Assembly (NCBI RefSeq): GCF_003428335.1
Contig: NZ_CP031704.1
Span: forward strand, 1,798,001-1,862,000
DNA length: 64,000 bases
Origin: Solimonas sp. K1W22B-7
GTDB taxonomy: Bacteria; Pseudomonadota; Gammaproteobacteria; Nevskiales; Nevskiaceae
Reading direction: 5' to 3'
How positions within the stretch are numbered: the stretch's first letter is position 1; each line of letters starts with the position of its first letter. This document shows positions 17,480-25,949 of the stretch, one piece after another. The notes beneath the pieces are model-generated. The model was not told where the DNA came from. It worked only from the letters and a program-made list of their open reading frames with translations, and did not search any database. The position numbers were made by a program, and so were the translations under genes.

Positions 17480-18706
17480 TCAGGCAGTTACGGGGCGGGG
17501 CGCAGGCCGGTCCTCGCGGATCGGCAGGTTCGCCAGCGCCGCCAGCAGGGCGAAGCCGATGTCGGCGTACCACATCCAGCTGTAGTCGCCGAAGCGCGTG
17601 ATCGTCAGCCCGCCCAGCCAGGCACCGAAGAAACCGCCGATCTGGTGCGACAGCAGGGTCAGGCCGAACAGCGTGGCGAGGTAGCGGGTGCCGAACAGCT
17701 TGCCCACCAGCCCGGCCGTGGGCGGCACCGTGGCCAGCCAGGTGAAGCCCAGGGCGGCGGCGAAGATATAGAAGGTCAGCGGCGTGCGCGGCGACACCAG
17801 GTAGATCGCGATCATCAGCGCGCGGCTGGCGTAGATCGCGGCCAGCAGCCACTTCATGCGGTAGCGCTGGCCCAGTGCGCCGGCGGTGAGGCTGCCGGCG
17901 ATGTTGAACAGGCCGATCAGCGCCAGCGACACTGCCGAGACGCTGGCCGGCAGGCCGCAGAGCGCCACCTCGCCCGGCAGATGCGTCACCAGGAAGGCGA
18001 TGTGCAGGCCGCAGGTGAAGAAGCCCAGGTGCAGGCACCAGTAGCTGCGGTCGGCGAAGGCGCGGCGCACCTCGCCGCCCAGGCCCGGTTCGGTGGTGGC
18101 CACCGGCACGCCGGGCGCCACCACCGGCGCGCGCAGCTTGCGCGCCAGCGGCAGGGTCAGCAGGCTGCTGGCGGCCAGCGTGAACATCGCCGCGGCCCAG
18201 CCGGACGCGGCGATCACGAGCTGCGTCAGCGGTGCGAACAGGAACTGGCCGAAGGAGCCGCCGGCATTGATGAAGCCGGCCGCGAAGGGCCTGCGCTCCG
18301 GCGGCAGCAGGCGCGAGGTGGCGCCGATCAGGATCGAGAAGCTGCCGGCGCCCGCGCCAGCCGCCGAGAGAATGCCCAGGGCGAACAGCAGGCCCCATTG
18401 ATTGGGCAGGAAGGGCGCCAGCGCCAGGCCGCCGGCCAGCATCAGGCCGCCCAGCTGCACCACGCCCACCGAGCCGTGGCGGTCGGCGTACATGCCGAAC
18501 AGCGGCTGCGCCACGCCCCACATGAGCTGGCCCACCGCCAGCGCGAAGCTGATCGTGGCAATAGACAGGCCGCTGCTGTCGTGGATCGGCGCCACGAACA
18601 GTCCCAGCGACTGCCGCACGCCCATGGTCAGCGTCAGGATCGTCGCGGCGACGATCATCAGCAGCCAGGCGGCGCGGCTCTCGCGGGAATCGACGGCGGC
18701 GTTCAT
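17480..18706 (-). CDS. Major facilitator superfamily transporter
   Basis: About 408 residues with roughly 12 hydrophobic segments and MFS signatures: MGVRQSLGLFVAPI in helix 1, GMYADRHGSVGVV in the loop between helices 2 and 3 (the G-x-x-x-D-R pattern), and a second-half repeat near GALGQRYRMKW. The gene resembles the oxalate/formate-antiporter-like (monocarboxylate) group. The ATG at 18706 follows AGGGA; a start at 18748 would add 14 polar residues. It lies on the same strand upstream of the Atu-type operon and could import a related substrate, but a 166-bp gap with operators separates them. Confidence 0.85.
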   Translation of the reverse strand: MNAAVDSRESRAAWLLMIVAATILTLTMGVRQSLGLFVAPIHDSSGLSIATISFALAVGQLMWGVAQPLFGMYADRHGSVGVVQLGGLMLAGGLALAPFLPNQWGLLFALGILSAAGAGAGSFSILIGATSRLLPPERRPFAAGFINAGGSFGQFLFAPLTQLVIAASGWAAAMFTLAASSLLTLPLARKLRAPVVAPGVPVATTEPGLGGEVRRAFADRSYWCLHLGFFTCGLHIAFLVTHLPGEVALCGLPASVSAVSLALIGLFNIAGSLTAGALGQRYRMKWLLAAIYASRALMIAIYLVSPRTPLTFYIFAAALGFTWLATVPPTAGLVGKLFGTRYLATLFGLTLLSHQIGGFFGAWLGGLTITRFGDYSWMWYADIGFALLAALANLPIREDRPAPRPVTA

Positions 18707-18767
18707 GACAGGTCCCTGCGGCTCCTCGGGTGGGAAATGGTAAGCCATTGCCTGCCCGATCCCACGT

Positions 18768-19685
18768 TCATTCCGCGGCGACGTGGACCCGTTCCCGGAT
18801 GCCCTTGAGGCTCGCCACGATCGTCAGGGTCATGATCACCAGCATCGACCAGGAACTCCATTTGCCGACGTGGACGTGGGCCCATGCGCCGATCTGGTTG
18901 GGATACCTCCAGAGGCCGAAGAAGGTCCCCATGTTCTCTGCCAGCCAGATGAAGAAGCCGATCAACACGAAGGACAGCAGCAGCGGCATGCTGCGCGGCC
19001 GGTCGTAGGGGTGGAAGATCACCGTGGTGCGGGCATAGAGGCCGAGCGTGGCGGCGGCCAGATGCCAGCGGTAGTCGCCGATAGTGTGATGCGTGTAGAA
19101 GTTGGTGTAGATCAGCAAGGCCAGCAAGGCCGACATCCAGTACGGCGGATGGTGGCGGATCCGCAGGTCGAGCAGCCGCCAGGCCTGGATCATGTAGCTG
19201 CCGATGGCGGCGTACATGAAACCGGAGAACAGCGGCACGCCCAGCAGCTTGCTCCAGGCGAAGTCCGGGTAGGCCCAGGACCTGATGCCGCTGGAGGTCT
19301 TGAACACCTCCAGCGCGAAGCCGATGACATGGAACAGGCAGACCGCCTTCAGCTCATCGCGCGATTCCAGCCCGCTCCAGACCATCCAGCCCTGGATGGC
19401 GAGGGCGACGAGCAGCAGGACGTCGTAGCGCGGAACGCCGAAGAGACCCTCGCGGGGCAGCGAGAACATCGCGGTGAAGAACAGCCCCGCGAAGAGGCAG
19501 GCCCGCGCCTGCTTGATGCCGAAGTACCAGAACTCCAGGCCGTAGCACCGCAACCCGGCCAGCAGCGGCCGGACGGGGCGATTCATCAGGTGCCGGTCGA
19601 AGCGATGCAGCAGGGCCAGCGGCCCGGCGGCAATCAGGCCGGAGAGGCTGCGGGCGTCACCCGCGGGGTGTTGCTGATGCTGCAT
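18768..19685 (-). CDS. DUF817 family integral membrane protein
   Basis: About 305 residues with eight or so hydrophobic helices and the DUF817 pattern: LEFWYFGIKQARACLFAG, CLFHVIGFALEVFKTSSGIRSW, FSGFMYAAIGSYM, TNFYTHH and AENMGTFFGLWRYPNQ. The conserved His, Glu and Trp positions suggest a membrane enzyme or carotenoid-like cofactor protein, but the family has no established function. The ATG at 19685 has GAGGA six bases before it and is preferred to the frame start at 19727. It stands upstream of the MFS gene on the same strand, about 60 bp apart. Confidence 0.8.
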   Translation of the reverse strand: MQHQQHPAGDARSLSGLIAAGPLALLHRFDRHLMNRPVRPLLAGLRCYGLEFWYFGIKQARACLFAGLFFTAMFSLPREGLFGVPRYDVLLLVALAIQGWMVWSGLESRDELKAVCLFHVIGFALEVFKTSSGIRSWAYPDFAWSKLLGVPLFSGFMYAAIGSYMIQAWRLLDLRIRHHPPYWMSALLALLIYTNFYTHHTIGDYRWHLAAATLGLYARTTVIFHPYDRPRSMPLLLSFVLIGFFIWLAENMGTFFGLWRYPNQIGAWAHVHVGKWSSWSMLVIMTLTIVASLKGIRERVHVAAE

Positions 19686-19797
19686 GGACTGTCCTCGGGC
19701 ATCCGGCTTCCGCGAGCGGGAAGCCAATGGGTTCGAAGACTAGGGAAGGCGCGTGCAATCCCGGTGCGGGGACCGCGCAGGTTTCGTGCAATTCGAC

Positions 19798-20028
19798 TCA
19801 GGCTGCCGCCGGCGGATCGCGCCACTCGCGCCCGGCGGGCGTGGCAGTCCAGGCGGCGACGCCTTCGCGCTCGATCAGGCCGGCTTTCTCCAGCACGGCC
19901 ATGGTCTCGGTGGTGCAGACCGGCTTGCCGTTGACCTCCACGCGGTTGCCGTAGGCGACATAGGCCTTCCAGCCGCGGCTGAGCCAGATCATGACGGCGC
20001 GCTGGGACTTGCTGAGTTTCTTGGCCAT
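19798..20028 (-). CDS. Small hypothetical protein (76 aa)
   Basis: A 76-residue basic-start protein (MAKKLSKSQRAVMIWLSRGW) with a middle VNGKPVCTTETMAVLEKAGLIEREG that looks like a small winged-helix or DNA-binding-like fold, ending in an Ala/Pro tail. Codon use is like its neighbours and the ATG at 20028 is the natural start; upstream in-frame sequence is unstructured. I do not recognise a family. It is a lone minus-strand gene between DUF817 and the YCII gene. Confidence 0.55.
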   Translation of the reverse strand: MAKKLSKSQRAVMIWLSRGWKAYVAYGNRVEVNGKPVCTTETMAVLEKAGLIEREGVAAWTATPAGREWRDPPAAA

Positions 20029-20141
20029 GGGGTGTTCTAGGATTTCGGGCTTGGCGACAGTGCCTGGCAGCGCCAGTCTCTCACGGCGCGATGACTTCCA
20101 GCAGCTGTGGCAGCACCCCTGCCGAGGGGGCAGCGCTGCGC

Positions 20142-20498
20142 TTAGTTCTCCGAGCAGACCCCGGTCTCGCGCAGTTCCACCGTCGCCCACTCGGCAGCCG
20201 GGCAGTCGCGGGCGATGGCCAGGGCTTCCTCGCGGCCGCAGTCCAGCAGGAAGAAGCCCCCGACCATTTCCTTGGCCTCGGCGAAAGGGCCGTCGAACTG
20301 GCGGCGCTGGCCGTCACGGGTTTCGATACGCAGGCTCTCCGCACTGGTCGGGCGCAGCGATTCGACGGCGCGCAGGATGCCGCGTGCCTGCAGCGCGCCG
20401 CTGAAATCCTGCATCGCCCGCAAATGATGCTGGCCCTGATCCGCCGTGCGGTCCTGGCGCCAGCCGGGGCGCTCGATGATCAGCAGGACATAAGCCAT
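20142..20498 (-). CDS. YCII-related (DGPF domain) protein
   Basis: 118 residues with the DGPF-domain signature RQFDGPFAEAKEMVGGFFLLDC after a MAYVLLI start, and a His-bearing helix (HHLRAMQDFSGAL). YCII-like proteins have a ferredoxin-like fold and are often linked to ECF sigma factors or YciI-type enzymes; their reaction is generally unknown. The ATG at 20498 has GGAGAGT upstream; the much longer open frame is the antisense of the two-component genes. It is divergently arranged with the response regulator gene. Confidence 0.85.
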   Translation of the reverse strand: MAYVLLIIERPGWRQDRTADQGQHHLRAMQDFSGALQARGILRAVESLRPTSAESLRIETRDGQRRQFDGPFAEAKEMVGGFFLLDCGREEALAIARDCPAAEWATVELRETGVCSEN

Positions 20499-20543
20499 GG
20501 GACTCTCCGGTTGGGGGAAGCCGAATGATAGCGGCGTCGCAGC

Positions 20544-20559
20544 GTTAAGGCTGTGTAAA
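20544..20559 (+). promoter_or_regulatory. Possible CpxR-box upstream of the response regulator
   Basis: GTTAA-6-GTAAA resembles the CpxR direct-repeat box GTAAA-N(4-8)-GTAAA, about 110 bp before the regulator ATG. It could serve autoregulation. One base differs from the consensus, so this is weak. Confidence 0.3.
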
Positions 20560-20669
20560 GAAGCAGGGCAGGCGCCGTTGCTGCGGCAGACACTGCAGGC
20601 ATGATCGATGTCTTCCACCCCACGGCAGTCCCGGTTGACGCCGCGCCATGGCTTGCCCACCCTGAGACC

Positions 20670-21377
20670 ATGTCCGCGCCCCAGCGTCCACCACAGCTGC
20701 TGCTGATCGACGACGACGTCAAGCTGACGCGCCTGCTCACCGGCTACCTGCATGAGCAGGGCTACTCGGTGACGCCGGCGCATGACGGCCCCTCGGGCCT
20801 GGCGCTGGCCGCCGGCGGCGGCTGGGACCTGGTGGTCCTCGACGGCATGCTGCCGGGTCTCGACGGCCTGGAGGTGCTGAAGCGGCTGCGGGAAACCTCC
20901 AGGGTGCCGGTGCTGATGCTCACCGCGCGCGGGGACGAGGGCGACCGGGTCATGGGACTGGACCAGGGCGCCGACGACTACCTGCCCAAGACCGTGTCGC
21001 CGCGCGAACTGACGGCGCGCATCCGTGCGCTGCTGCGCCGTGCCGCGCCGGCGGAGCCGCCCTCGCGCCTGCTGGACTTCGGCGGACTGCAGCTGGATCT
21101 CGACGGTCGCAGCGTGCGCCTGGGCGGCACGGAACTGGCGCTGACGCCGGTGGAGTTCGACCTGCTGGCCGAGCTGGCGCGGCATGCCGGCCGCCTGCGT
21201 TCGCGCGAGCAGTTGGTGGAAGGCCTGCGCGACCGCCGTTTCGATGCCAACGACCGCTCGGTGGACGTCCACATCACCGCGCTGCGCCGCAAGCTCGGCG
21301 ACGACCCGCGCGAGCCGCGCTACATCCGCACCGTGCGCGGCGCCGGCTACCTGCTGCAGAAACCCGATTCCCGATGA
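20670..21377 (+). CDS. OmpR/CpxR-type response regulator
   Basis: 235 residues: a receiver domain (about 8-122) with the acidic pocket DDD (14-16), phospho-acceptor Asp58 (VVLDGMLP), and Lys107; then a winged-helix Trans_reg_C domain with ALTPVEFDLLAELARH and RSVDVHITALRRKLGDD. The usual KPF after the conserved lysine reads KTV here. It pairs with the adjacent sensor kinase, whose start overlaps by four bases. The order and kinase architecture resemble CpxRA envelope-stress systems. The ATG at 20670 is preferred over a frame start at 20601. Confidence 0.9.
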   Translation: MSAPQRPPQLLLIDDDVKLTRLLTGYLHEQGYSVTPAHDGPSGLALAAGGGWDLVVLDGMLPGLDGLEVLKRLRETSRVPVLMLTARGDEGDRVMGLDQGADDYLPKTVSPRELTARIRALLRRAAPAEPPSRLLDFGGLQLDLDGRSVRLGGTELALTPVEFDLLAELARHAGRLRSREQLVEGLRDRRFDANDRSVDVHITALRRKLGDDPREPRYIRTVRGAGYLLQKPDSR

Positions 21378-22774
21378 GCCTGCGCCTGCCGCTGTACCTG
21401 CGCGCGCTGCTGCTGCTGGCACTCAACCTGCTGGTGCTGGCGGTGCTGCTGATCGGCTGGGCCGGCTGGGGCAGCCTGTTGTCGCCGGCCGCTCGGGAAC
21501 GCCTGGGCATCATCGGCGAGCTGATCAGCAACGACCTGTCGCAGGCGCCGCAGGCGCAGTGGCCGCAGATCCTGGCGGCCTACAGCGAGCGCTACGGCGT
21601 TGGCTTCTCCACCGACGGCCCCAAGTCCGGACCGGGAGGGCCCGGCGGACCGCCGCCCGGAGAGGGCCGAGGGCCTCCGCCGCGGATGATGGATGGCCCA
21701 CCGCATGGCATGGGCCGCGGCGGACCGCCGCCGCGCTTCGGCGGGCCAGGCGATCGCCTGGAGCTGCGGCAAGCCGGCATCGGCGGGCCTTACGGCATCG
21801 TCATTCCCACCATGGTCACGACCGAGGCCGGCCGCCGGCCGCTGGATATCCGCGTCGACGTGCCTTCGGTCTATGCGCTGGCGGTCTTTCTCGGCGTCGG
21901 CGAATGGCTGCGCCTGGCATTGATCGCGGTGGGCCTCTCGGCACTGGTGTGGGCGCCGTTCTTCTTCGGCATCGCGCGCGCCGTGGTGCGCATGAAGCTG
22001 GCCACGCGCCGCATCGCCGCCGGACGCTTCGAGTCGCGCCTGCCGGACGAGCGCCGCGGCGACGAACTGGGCCAGCTGGCGGGCTCGATCAACGACATGG
22101 CGGGACGCCTGCAGCACTACGTCTCCAGCCAGAAGCAGTTTCTCGCCGACGTTGCGCACGAGACGATTTCGCCGCTGGCGCGCATGCAGATCGGCCTGGG
22201 CCTGCTGGAGTCGCGCGTCGGCGACGATGCGCGGGAAACGCTGCAGGACGTGCAGGACGACGCACGCCAGATGTCCGAGCTGCTCAACGAACTGCTGCTG
22301 TTCTCGCGTGCCGGCATGGAGGCCGACCGCGCCGCTCCCGAGCGCATCGAGCTGCGCCCGCTGCTGGCCGAGGCCATCGACCGAGAAGCCTTGTCGCAGG
22401 TGGAGGTTGCGGTGGCTGCCGGTCTGGCCGTGCGCGGCCAGCGTGCCCTGCTGCTGCGCGCCCTGAGCAACCTGCTGCGCAACGCCGCCCGCCATGGCGG
22501 CGGCAGCGCCATCGCGGTGGCCGCGGAGCGTGCCGGCGGCGAACTCAGCCTGTGGGTACGAGACAGCGGCCCCGGCGTGCCGGAGGCGGCGCTGCCGCGG
22601 CTGGGCCAGCCCTTCTTCCGCCCCGACGCCGCCCGCAGCCGCGAGCGCGGCGGTCACGGTCTGGGCCTGGCGATCGTGCGCCGCTGTGTCGAGGCCTGTG
22701 AAGGCAGCCTGCATTTCCGCAATCGCATCGGCGGCGGCTTCGAGGCGGAGCTGCGGTTACCGGCGGCGGACTGA
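21374..22774 (+). CDS. CpxA-like sensor histidine kinase
   Basis: 466 residues: helix 1 at about 12-34, a periplasmic loop to 179 with an unusual Gly/Pro-rich tract (about 83-126), helix 2 at about 180-202, HAMP (203-253), HisKA with H262 in AHETISPL, and HATPase with NLLRNAARHG, DSGPGVP and GHGLGLAI. The H-box has Thr-Ile where most kinases have a hydrophobic-basic pair (HELRTPL). It phosphorylates the upstream response regulator. The low-complexity loop may be a flexible sensor of envelope damage or metal; that is inference. Confidence 0.9.
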   Translation: MSLRLPLYLRALLLLALNLLVLAVLLIGWAGWGSLLSPAARERLGIIGELISNDLSQAPQAQWPQILAAYSERYGVGFSTDGPKSGPGGPGGPPPGEGRGPPPRMMDGPPHGMGRGGPPPRFGGPGDRLELRQAGIGGPYGIVIPTMVTTEAGRRPLDIRVDVPSVYALAVFLGVGEWLRLALIAVGLSALVWAPFFFGIARAVVRMKLATRRIAAGRFESRLPDERRGDELGQLAGSINDMAGRLQHYVSSQKQFLADVAHETISPLARMQIGLGLLESRVGDDARETLQDVQDDARQMSELLNELLLFSRAGMEADRAAPERIELRPLLAEAIDREALSQVEVAVAAGLAVRGQRALLLRALSNLLRNAARHGGGSAIAVAAERAGGELSLWVRDSGPGVPEAALPRLGQPFFRPDAARSRERGGHGLGLAIVRRCVEACEGSLHFRNRIGGGFEAELRLPAAD

Positions 22775-22791
22775 ACCGCTAGAGTGCGGGT

Positions 22792-23520
22792 ATGAACCCG
22801 CTCCGGATTTTCGCGTTCCTCGCCCTGTGCCTGCTGTCGCTCACGGCGGCGGCCGACAGCCTGCGGCCCGGCAAGTACATCCTGCTCGAGGGCTGGGGCA
22901 GCCTGACGCTGGGTGCCGACAAGGGCAAGGGCCAGCCCGTCGCCATCGAGACCACCGGCGCCAACGCCCATGTCTGTGAACTGAAGGGCAACCTGCGCAA
23001 GGGCGTGGTCGTTCCCACGAATCCACCGTCCAGGCCCTGCACGATCTCGATCAAGGCCAAGGGCGACGACATCGAGCTGCAACCCTCCAACTTCGATCCC
23101 GAGGCCTGCAACTACTACTGCGGCGCCAGGGCGACCTACGACGGTACCTACCGCCTGCCACCGCCGTCCTGCGAGCGGAAGCAGTTGCGGCAGCGCCAGG
23201 ACCTGTTCCTGAAGCAGTACCGCACCAAGACCTACGACCAGGCGCATGCGACGCTGTCGTCGCTGATCGCGGAGTGCGGCGTCTTCTACAACTGGATCGA
23301 CCAGGACAAGCTGCGCAACGACCTGGCGATCACCGAGTATCACCTGGGACGCTACCAGGACTGTCTCAAGACCCTGGAGCCGAACACCGGCACCGCGCAT
23401 CCGGACATGGAGTCGCTGCAGGAATTGCCGCCGGCCGACTTCGACATGTTCTCGACCATTGCCCCGGCCACCTGGAAGAACCGCGCGCTCTGCGAAAAGG
23501 GCCTGAAGGCGAAGAAGTAG
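22792..23520 (+). CDS. Secreted hypothetical protein (242 aa)
   Basis: A signal peptide (about 1-21, LTAAADS) precedes a mature part with eight or so cysteines, including VCELKG, RPCTISIK and ACNYYCGARATYDG, which suggest disulfides in the periplasm. The C-terminal half is helical (KTYDQAHATLSSLIAECGVFYNWIDQ, LGRYQDCLKTLEP) and looks like TPR-type repeats. I do not recognise a named family. It follows the sensor kinase by 17 bp on the same strand and may be part of its envelope-stress output, but this is only positional. Confidence 0.6.
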   Translation: MNPLRIFAFLALCLLSLTAAADSLRPGKYILLEGWGSLTLGADKGKGQPVAIETTGANAHVCELKGNLRKGVVVPTNPPSRPCTISIKAKGDDIELQPSNFDPEACNYYCGARATYDGTYRLPPPSCERKQLRQRQDLFLKQYRTKTYDQAHATLSSLIAECGVFYNWIDQDKLRNDLAITEYHLGRYQDCLKTLEPNTGTAHPDMESLQELPPADFDMFSTIAPATWKNRALCEKGLKAKK

Positions 23521-23528
23521 CGGCCCGC

Positions 23529-25853
23529 TCAGCGCGCCTGCCGGATCGCCAGCACCGCCTGGTTGCGCAGCGTGTGCAGCAGCGACAGCTCCTTGTCGGA
23601 GACGCTGATCGCCCCGGGCTTGTCCGAGTCGGCGTAGATCATTGCCGCCGGCGTGCCGCGTACGTTCAGCGGGAATACCAGGAAGGTCGGTGCGTCCACC
23701 CGCGACAGGTACCAGGGCGGCAGGCGCGCGCGGACCTTTGCATCGCCGGCGTCGCGGATCAGCACGTCGGAGTCCTTGCCCAGGATAAGGTTGAACAGGT
23801 CGCTGCCGGCCAGCGGGAACTCGAACTGCTTCACCAGTTCATCGCAGCCGTTGCCGAAGCCGAAGCGCGCCCGCATCAGCGGCTTGCGCTCGTCGCGCAG
23901 GCACATCAGCACGCGGTTGACGCGGGTGGAGCGGTACACCGTCTCGGTGACGATCTGCAGCAGCTCCGTCAGCGGCAGGTCGTCGAGCAGGGCCTTGCTG
24001 ACCTCCTGGATGCCGGCGGCGAGTATCGCCTCGGCATTGCCGGATTCCACCAGTTCGGCCGCTGCTGCATCGTCCACGCGCAGTTCGCAACTGGCGACGT
24101 GCGCGGCCGGGGTTTCGGGAACTGGCGTGTCAGACAGCTTCTGCCCCAGACGGCTGCGCGCCAGGTCGATGCCGAGCGTGCCCGACAATTCGGCCAGGCC
24201 CAGCGCGGCCTGCTTGATGGCGTCGTTCAACTGGCGTTCGCCCAGGCCCAGGCTGTCGCGAAAACGCGCCGCGAGCGCGGCCATTGCCGTGCTGCGGTCG
24301 GCGCCGCTGTCGAGGATCGCGCAGGCCTCGCCGGCGCAGGCGCTGAGCAGGCGCAGCTGCTCATCCTGCGAGCGCGCCACCGGCGGCTTGCCCGGCGGCA
24401 GGCGCCGCATGCTGTGCACGATCGGCTCGGGGAAGCCCCAGCTGCGTGCCACGCCGACGCCCAGGTCCTGGTAGCTGATGCCCAGCACGCGCAACGCGGC
24501 CTCGTCCTGCGTGCAGCCTTCCGCCGCCACCAGCCTGGCGATGGTCTCGGCCTCCTCCCAGAAGTAATAGTGCGCGAGCAGTCGCCCCAGGTCGTGGAAC
24601 AGCGCGCAGATGAAAGCCTCCTCGCCATGGCCCGGCAGCAGCTTCGCGCCCAGCTCGCGTCCCAGCATGCCGCCGAGGTTGCTGCGCAGGAACTCCTCGC
24701 GCAGCACGCCGGCCTGCTTGCGGTCGCCGATATGCTCGAACAGCATCAGCGAGATGGCGATGCCGCGCACCGCGTCGAAGCCCAGCATCACGATGGCGCG
24801 CGACACCGTGCGGATGCGTTCCCCCGACAGCTTGGGATAGTAGGCGGAGTTGACCAGGCGCAGGATCTTGTTGGTCAGCGCGAAGTCCTTGAGGATCGCG
24901 TTCGACAGCTTCTGGATGTCGGCCTTCTCCGAGGCGGCGAGGCGCTGGATCGCGTTGATCGCGGTGGACATCGCCGGGAAGTCGCTCTTCACCTTCATGC
25001 GCCGCAGCAGGAATTCCAGCGTGCTCTGGCGCCCGCCGTCGCCGGCGGCGTTCACTGCCGGGCGCAGGTAGGCCTGCAGCGCCTCGCGCATCTGCTGCGC
25101 GCTGGCATAGCGCAGTTCCGGCTCCTTCGCGGTGGCCTTGGCGACGATGTCCTGCAGGCGGCCATCCAGCGCCACCTCGGCCGGGAACACCAGCGGCATG
25201 TTGGCCAGCTGGTGGATCGCCTGCAGCGCATGCTCGCCCTGCACGGCGCGCCGGCCGCTGAGCATCTCGAACAGGATCAGCCCGGCGGCGAAGACGTCGT
25301 ACTGAGGGCCGGCATCGCGGGTGCGAACGTATTCCGGCGCCATGTAGGCCGGGCTGCCGACCAGGCCCTCTTCGACCCCCTGCGGCGCCGCGACCCGGCT
25401 GGCGATGCCGAAGTCCATCACCCGCGGCTGGCCGCCGGCATCCACCAGGATGTTGGAAGGTTTCAGATCGCGGTGGATCACGCCCTGGGCATGGGCCTGT
25501 TCCAGGGCCTCCAGCACGCCGACCATCAGTTCCGCCGCCCGGGCCGGGGCGAGGGCTCCCTTGGCCATCAGCTGCTGCAGGGTCTGGCCGGCCACGTACT
25601 CGAACACCAGGTGGGCCTGGCCGTCCTGCTCGCCCATGTCGAAGATCGGGACGATGTTGGGATGGCGCAGGCGGCTGACGTTGCGCGCCTCGGCCTGCGG
25701 TGCGGCCGGCAGGCCGGTGCGCTGCGGCAGCAGGCGCTTGATCGCCACCTCGCGCTGCAGGTCCGGGTCCCAGGCCAGGTAGACGCGGCTCTGCGCGCCC
25801 TGGCCGAGCAGGCGCCGCACTTCGAACTTGCCGATCGTCTGGCCCATGGTCAT
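23529..25853 (-). CDS. Ser/Thr protein kinase - HDOD - GAF fusion protein
   Basis: 774 residues in three parts. Residues 5-265 are a Hanks-type kinase: glycine loop GQGAQSRV, Lys39, HRDLKPSN (127-134), DFG (147-149) and APEY. Residues about 280-490 are an HDOD domain (DFPAMSTAINAIQRLA, SNAILKDFALTNKILRLVNSAYY, AIVMLGFDAVRGIAIS, FHDLGRLLAHYYFWEEAE), a degenerate HD-type signalling module. The C-terminal 160 residues (ALLDDLPLTELLQIVTETVY, LMCLRDERKPL) are GAF-like. All kinase catalytic residues appear intact. It is likely a cytoplasmic signalling integrator; its target is unknown. It is divergent from the amidase gene. Confidence 0.88.
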   Translation of the reverse strand: MTMGQTIGKFEVRRLLGQGAQSRVYLAWDPDLQREVAIKRLLPQRTGLPAAPQAEARNVSRLRHPNIVPIFDMGEQDGQAHLVFEYVAGQTLQQLMAKGALAPARAAELMVGVLEALEQAHAQGVIHRDLKPSNILVDAGGQPRVMDFGIASRVAAPQGVEEGLVGSPAYMAPEYVRTRDAGPQYDVFAAGLILFEMLSGRRAVQGEHALQAIHQLANMPLVFPAEVALDGRLQDIVAKATAKEPELRYASAQQMREALQAYLRPAVNAAGDGGRQSTLEFLLRRMKVKSDFPAMSTAINAIQRLAASEKADIQKLSNAILKDFALTNKILRLVNSAYYPKLSGERIRTVSRAIVMLGFDAVRGIAISLMLFEHIGDRKQAGVLREEFLRSNLGGMLGRELGAKLLPGHGEEAFICALFHDLGRLLAHYYFWEEAETIARLVAAEGCTQDEAALRVLGISYQDLGVGVARSWGFPEPIVHSMRRLPPGKPPVARSQDEQLRLLSACAGEACAILDSGADRSTAMAALAARFRDSLGLGERQLNDAIKQAALGLAELSGTLGIDLARSRLGQKLSDTPVPETPAAHVASCELRVDDAAAAELVESGNAEAILAAGIQEVSKALLDDLPLTELLQIVTETVYRSTRVNRVLMCLRDERKPLMRARFGFGNGCDELVKQFEFPLAGSDLFNLILGKDSDVLIRDAGDAKVRARLPPWYLSRVDAPTFLVFPLNVRGTPAAMIYADSDKPGAISVSDKELSLLHTLRNQAVLAIRQAR

Positions 25854-25949
25854 TCGTTAACGGCCGGACTGAGTGGAACTTCAGCGCAGGCGGACGAACG
25901 GCGGTGCGCCCGCTATATTGGCCCCCTTCAACCCTTCGGACCCCGCAGA

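Noticed and set aside
23274-25949. Plus-strand open frame continuous with the amidase
   Set aside because: The upstream part is antisense to the Ser/Thr kinase-HDOD-GAF gene. Only the part from the ATG at 25950 shows amidase motifs.
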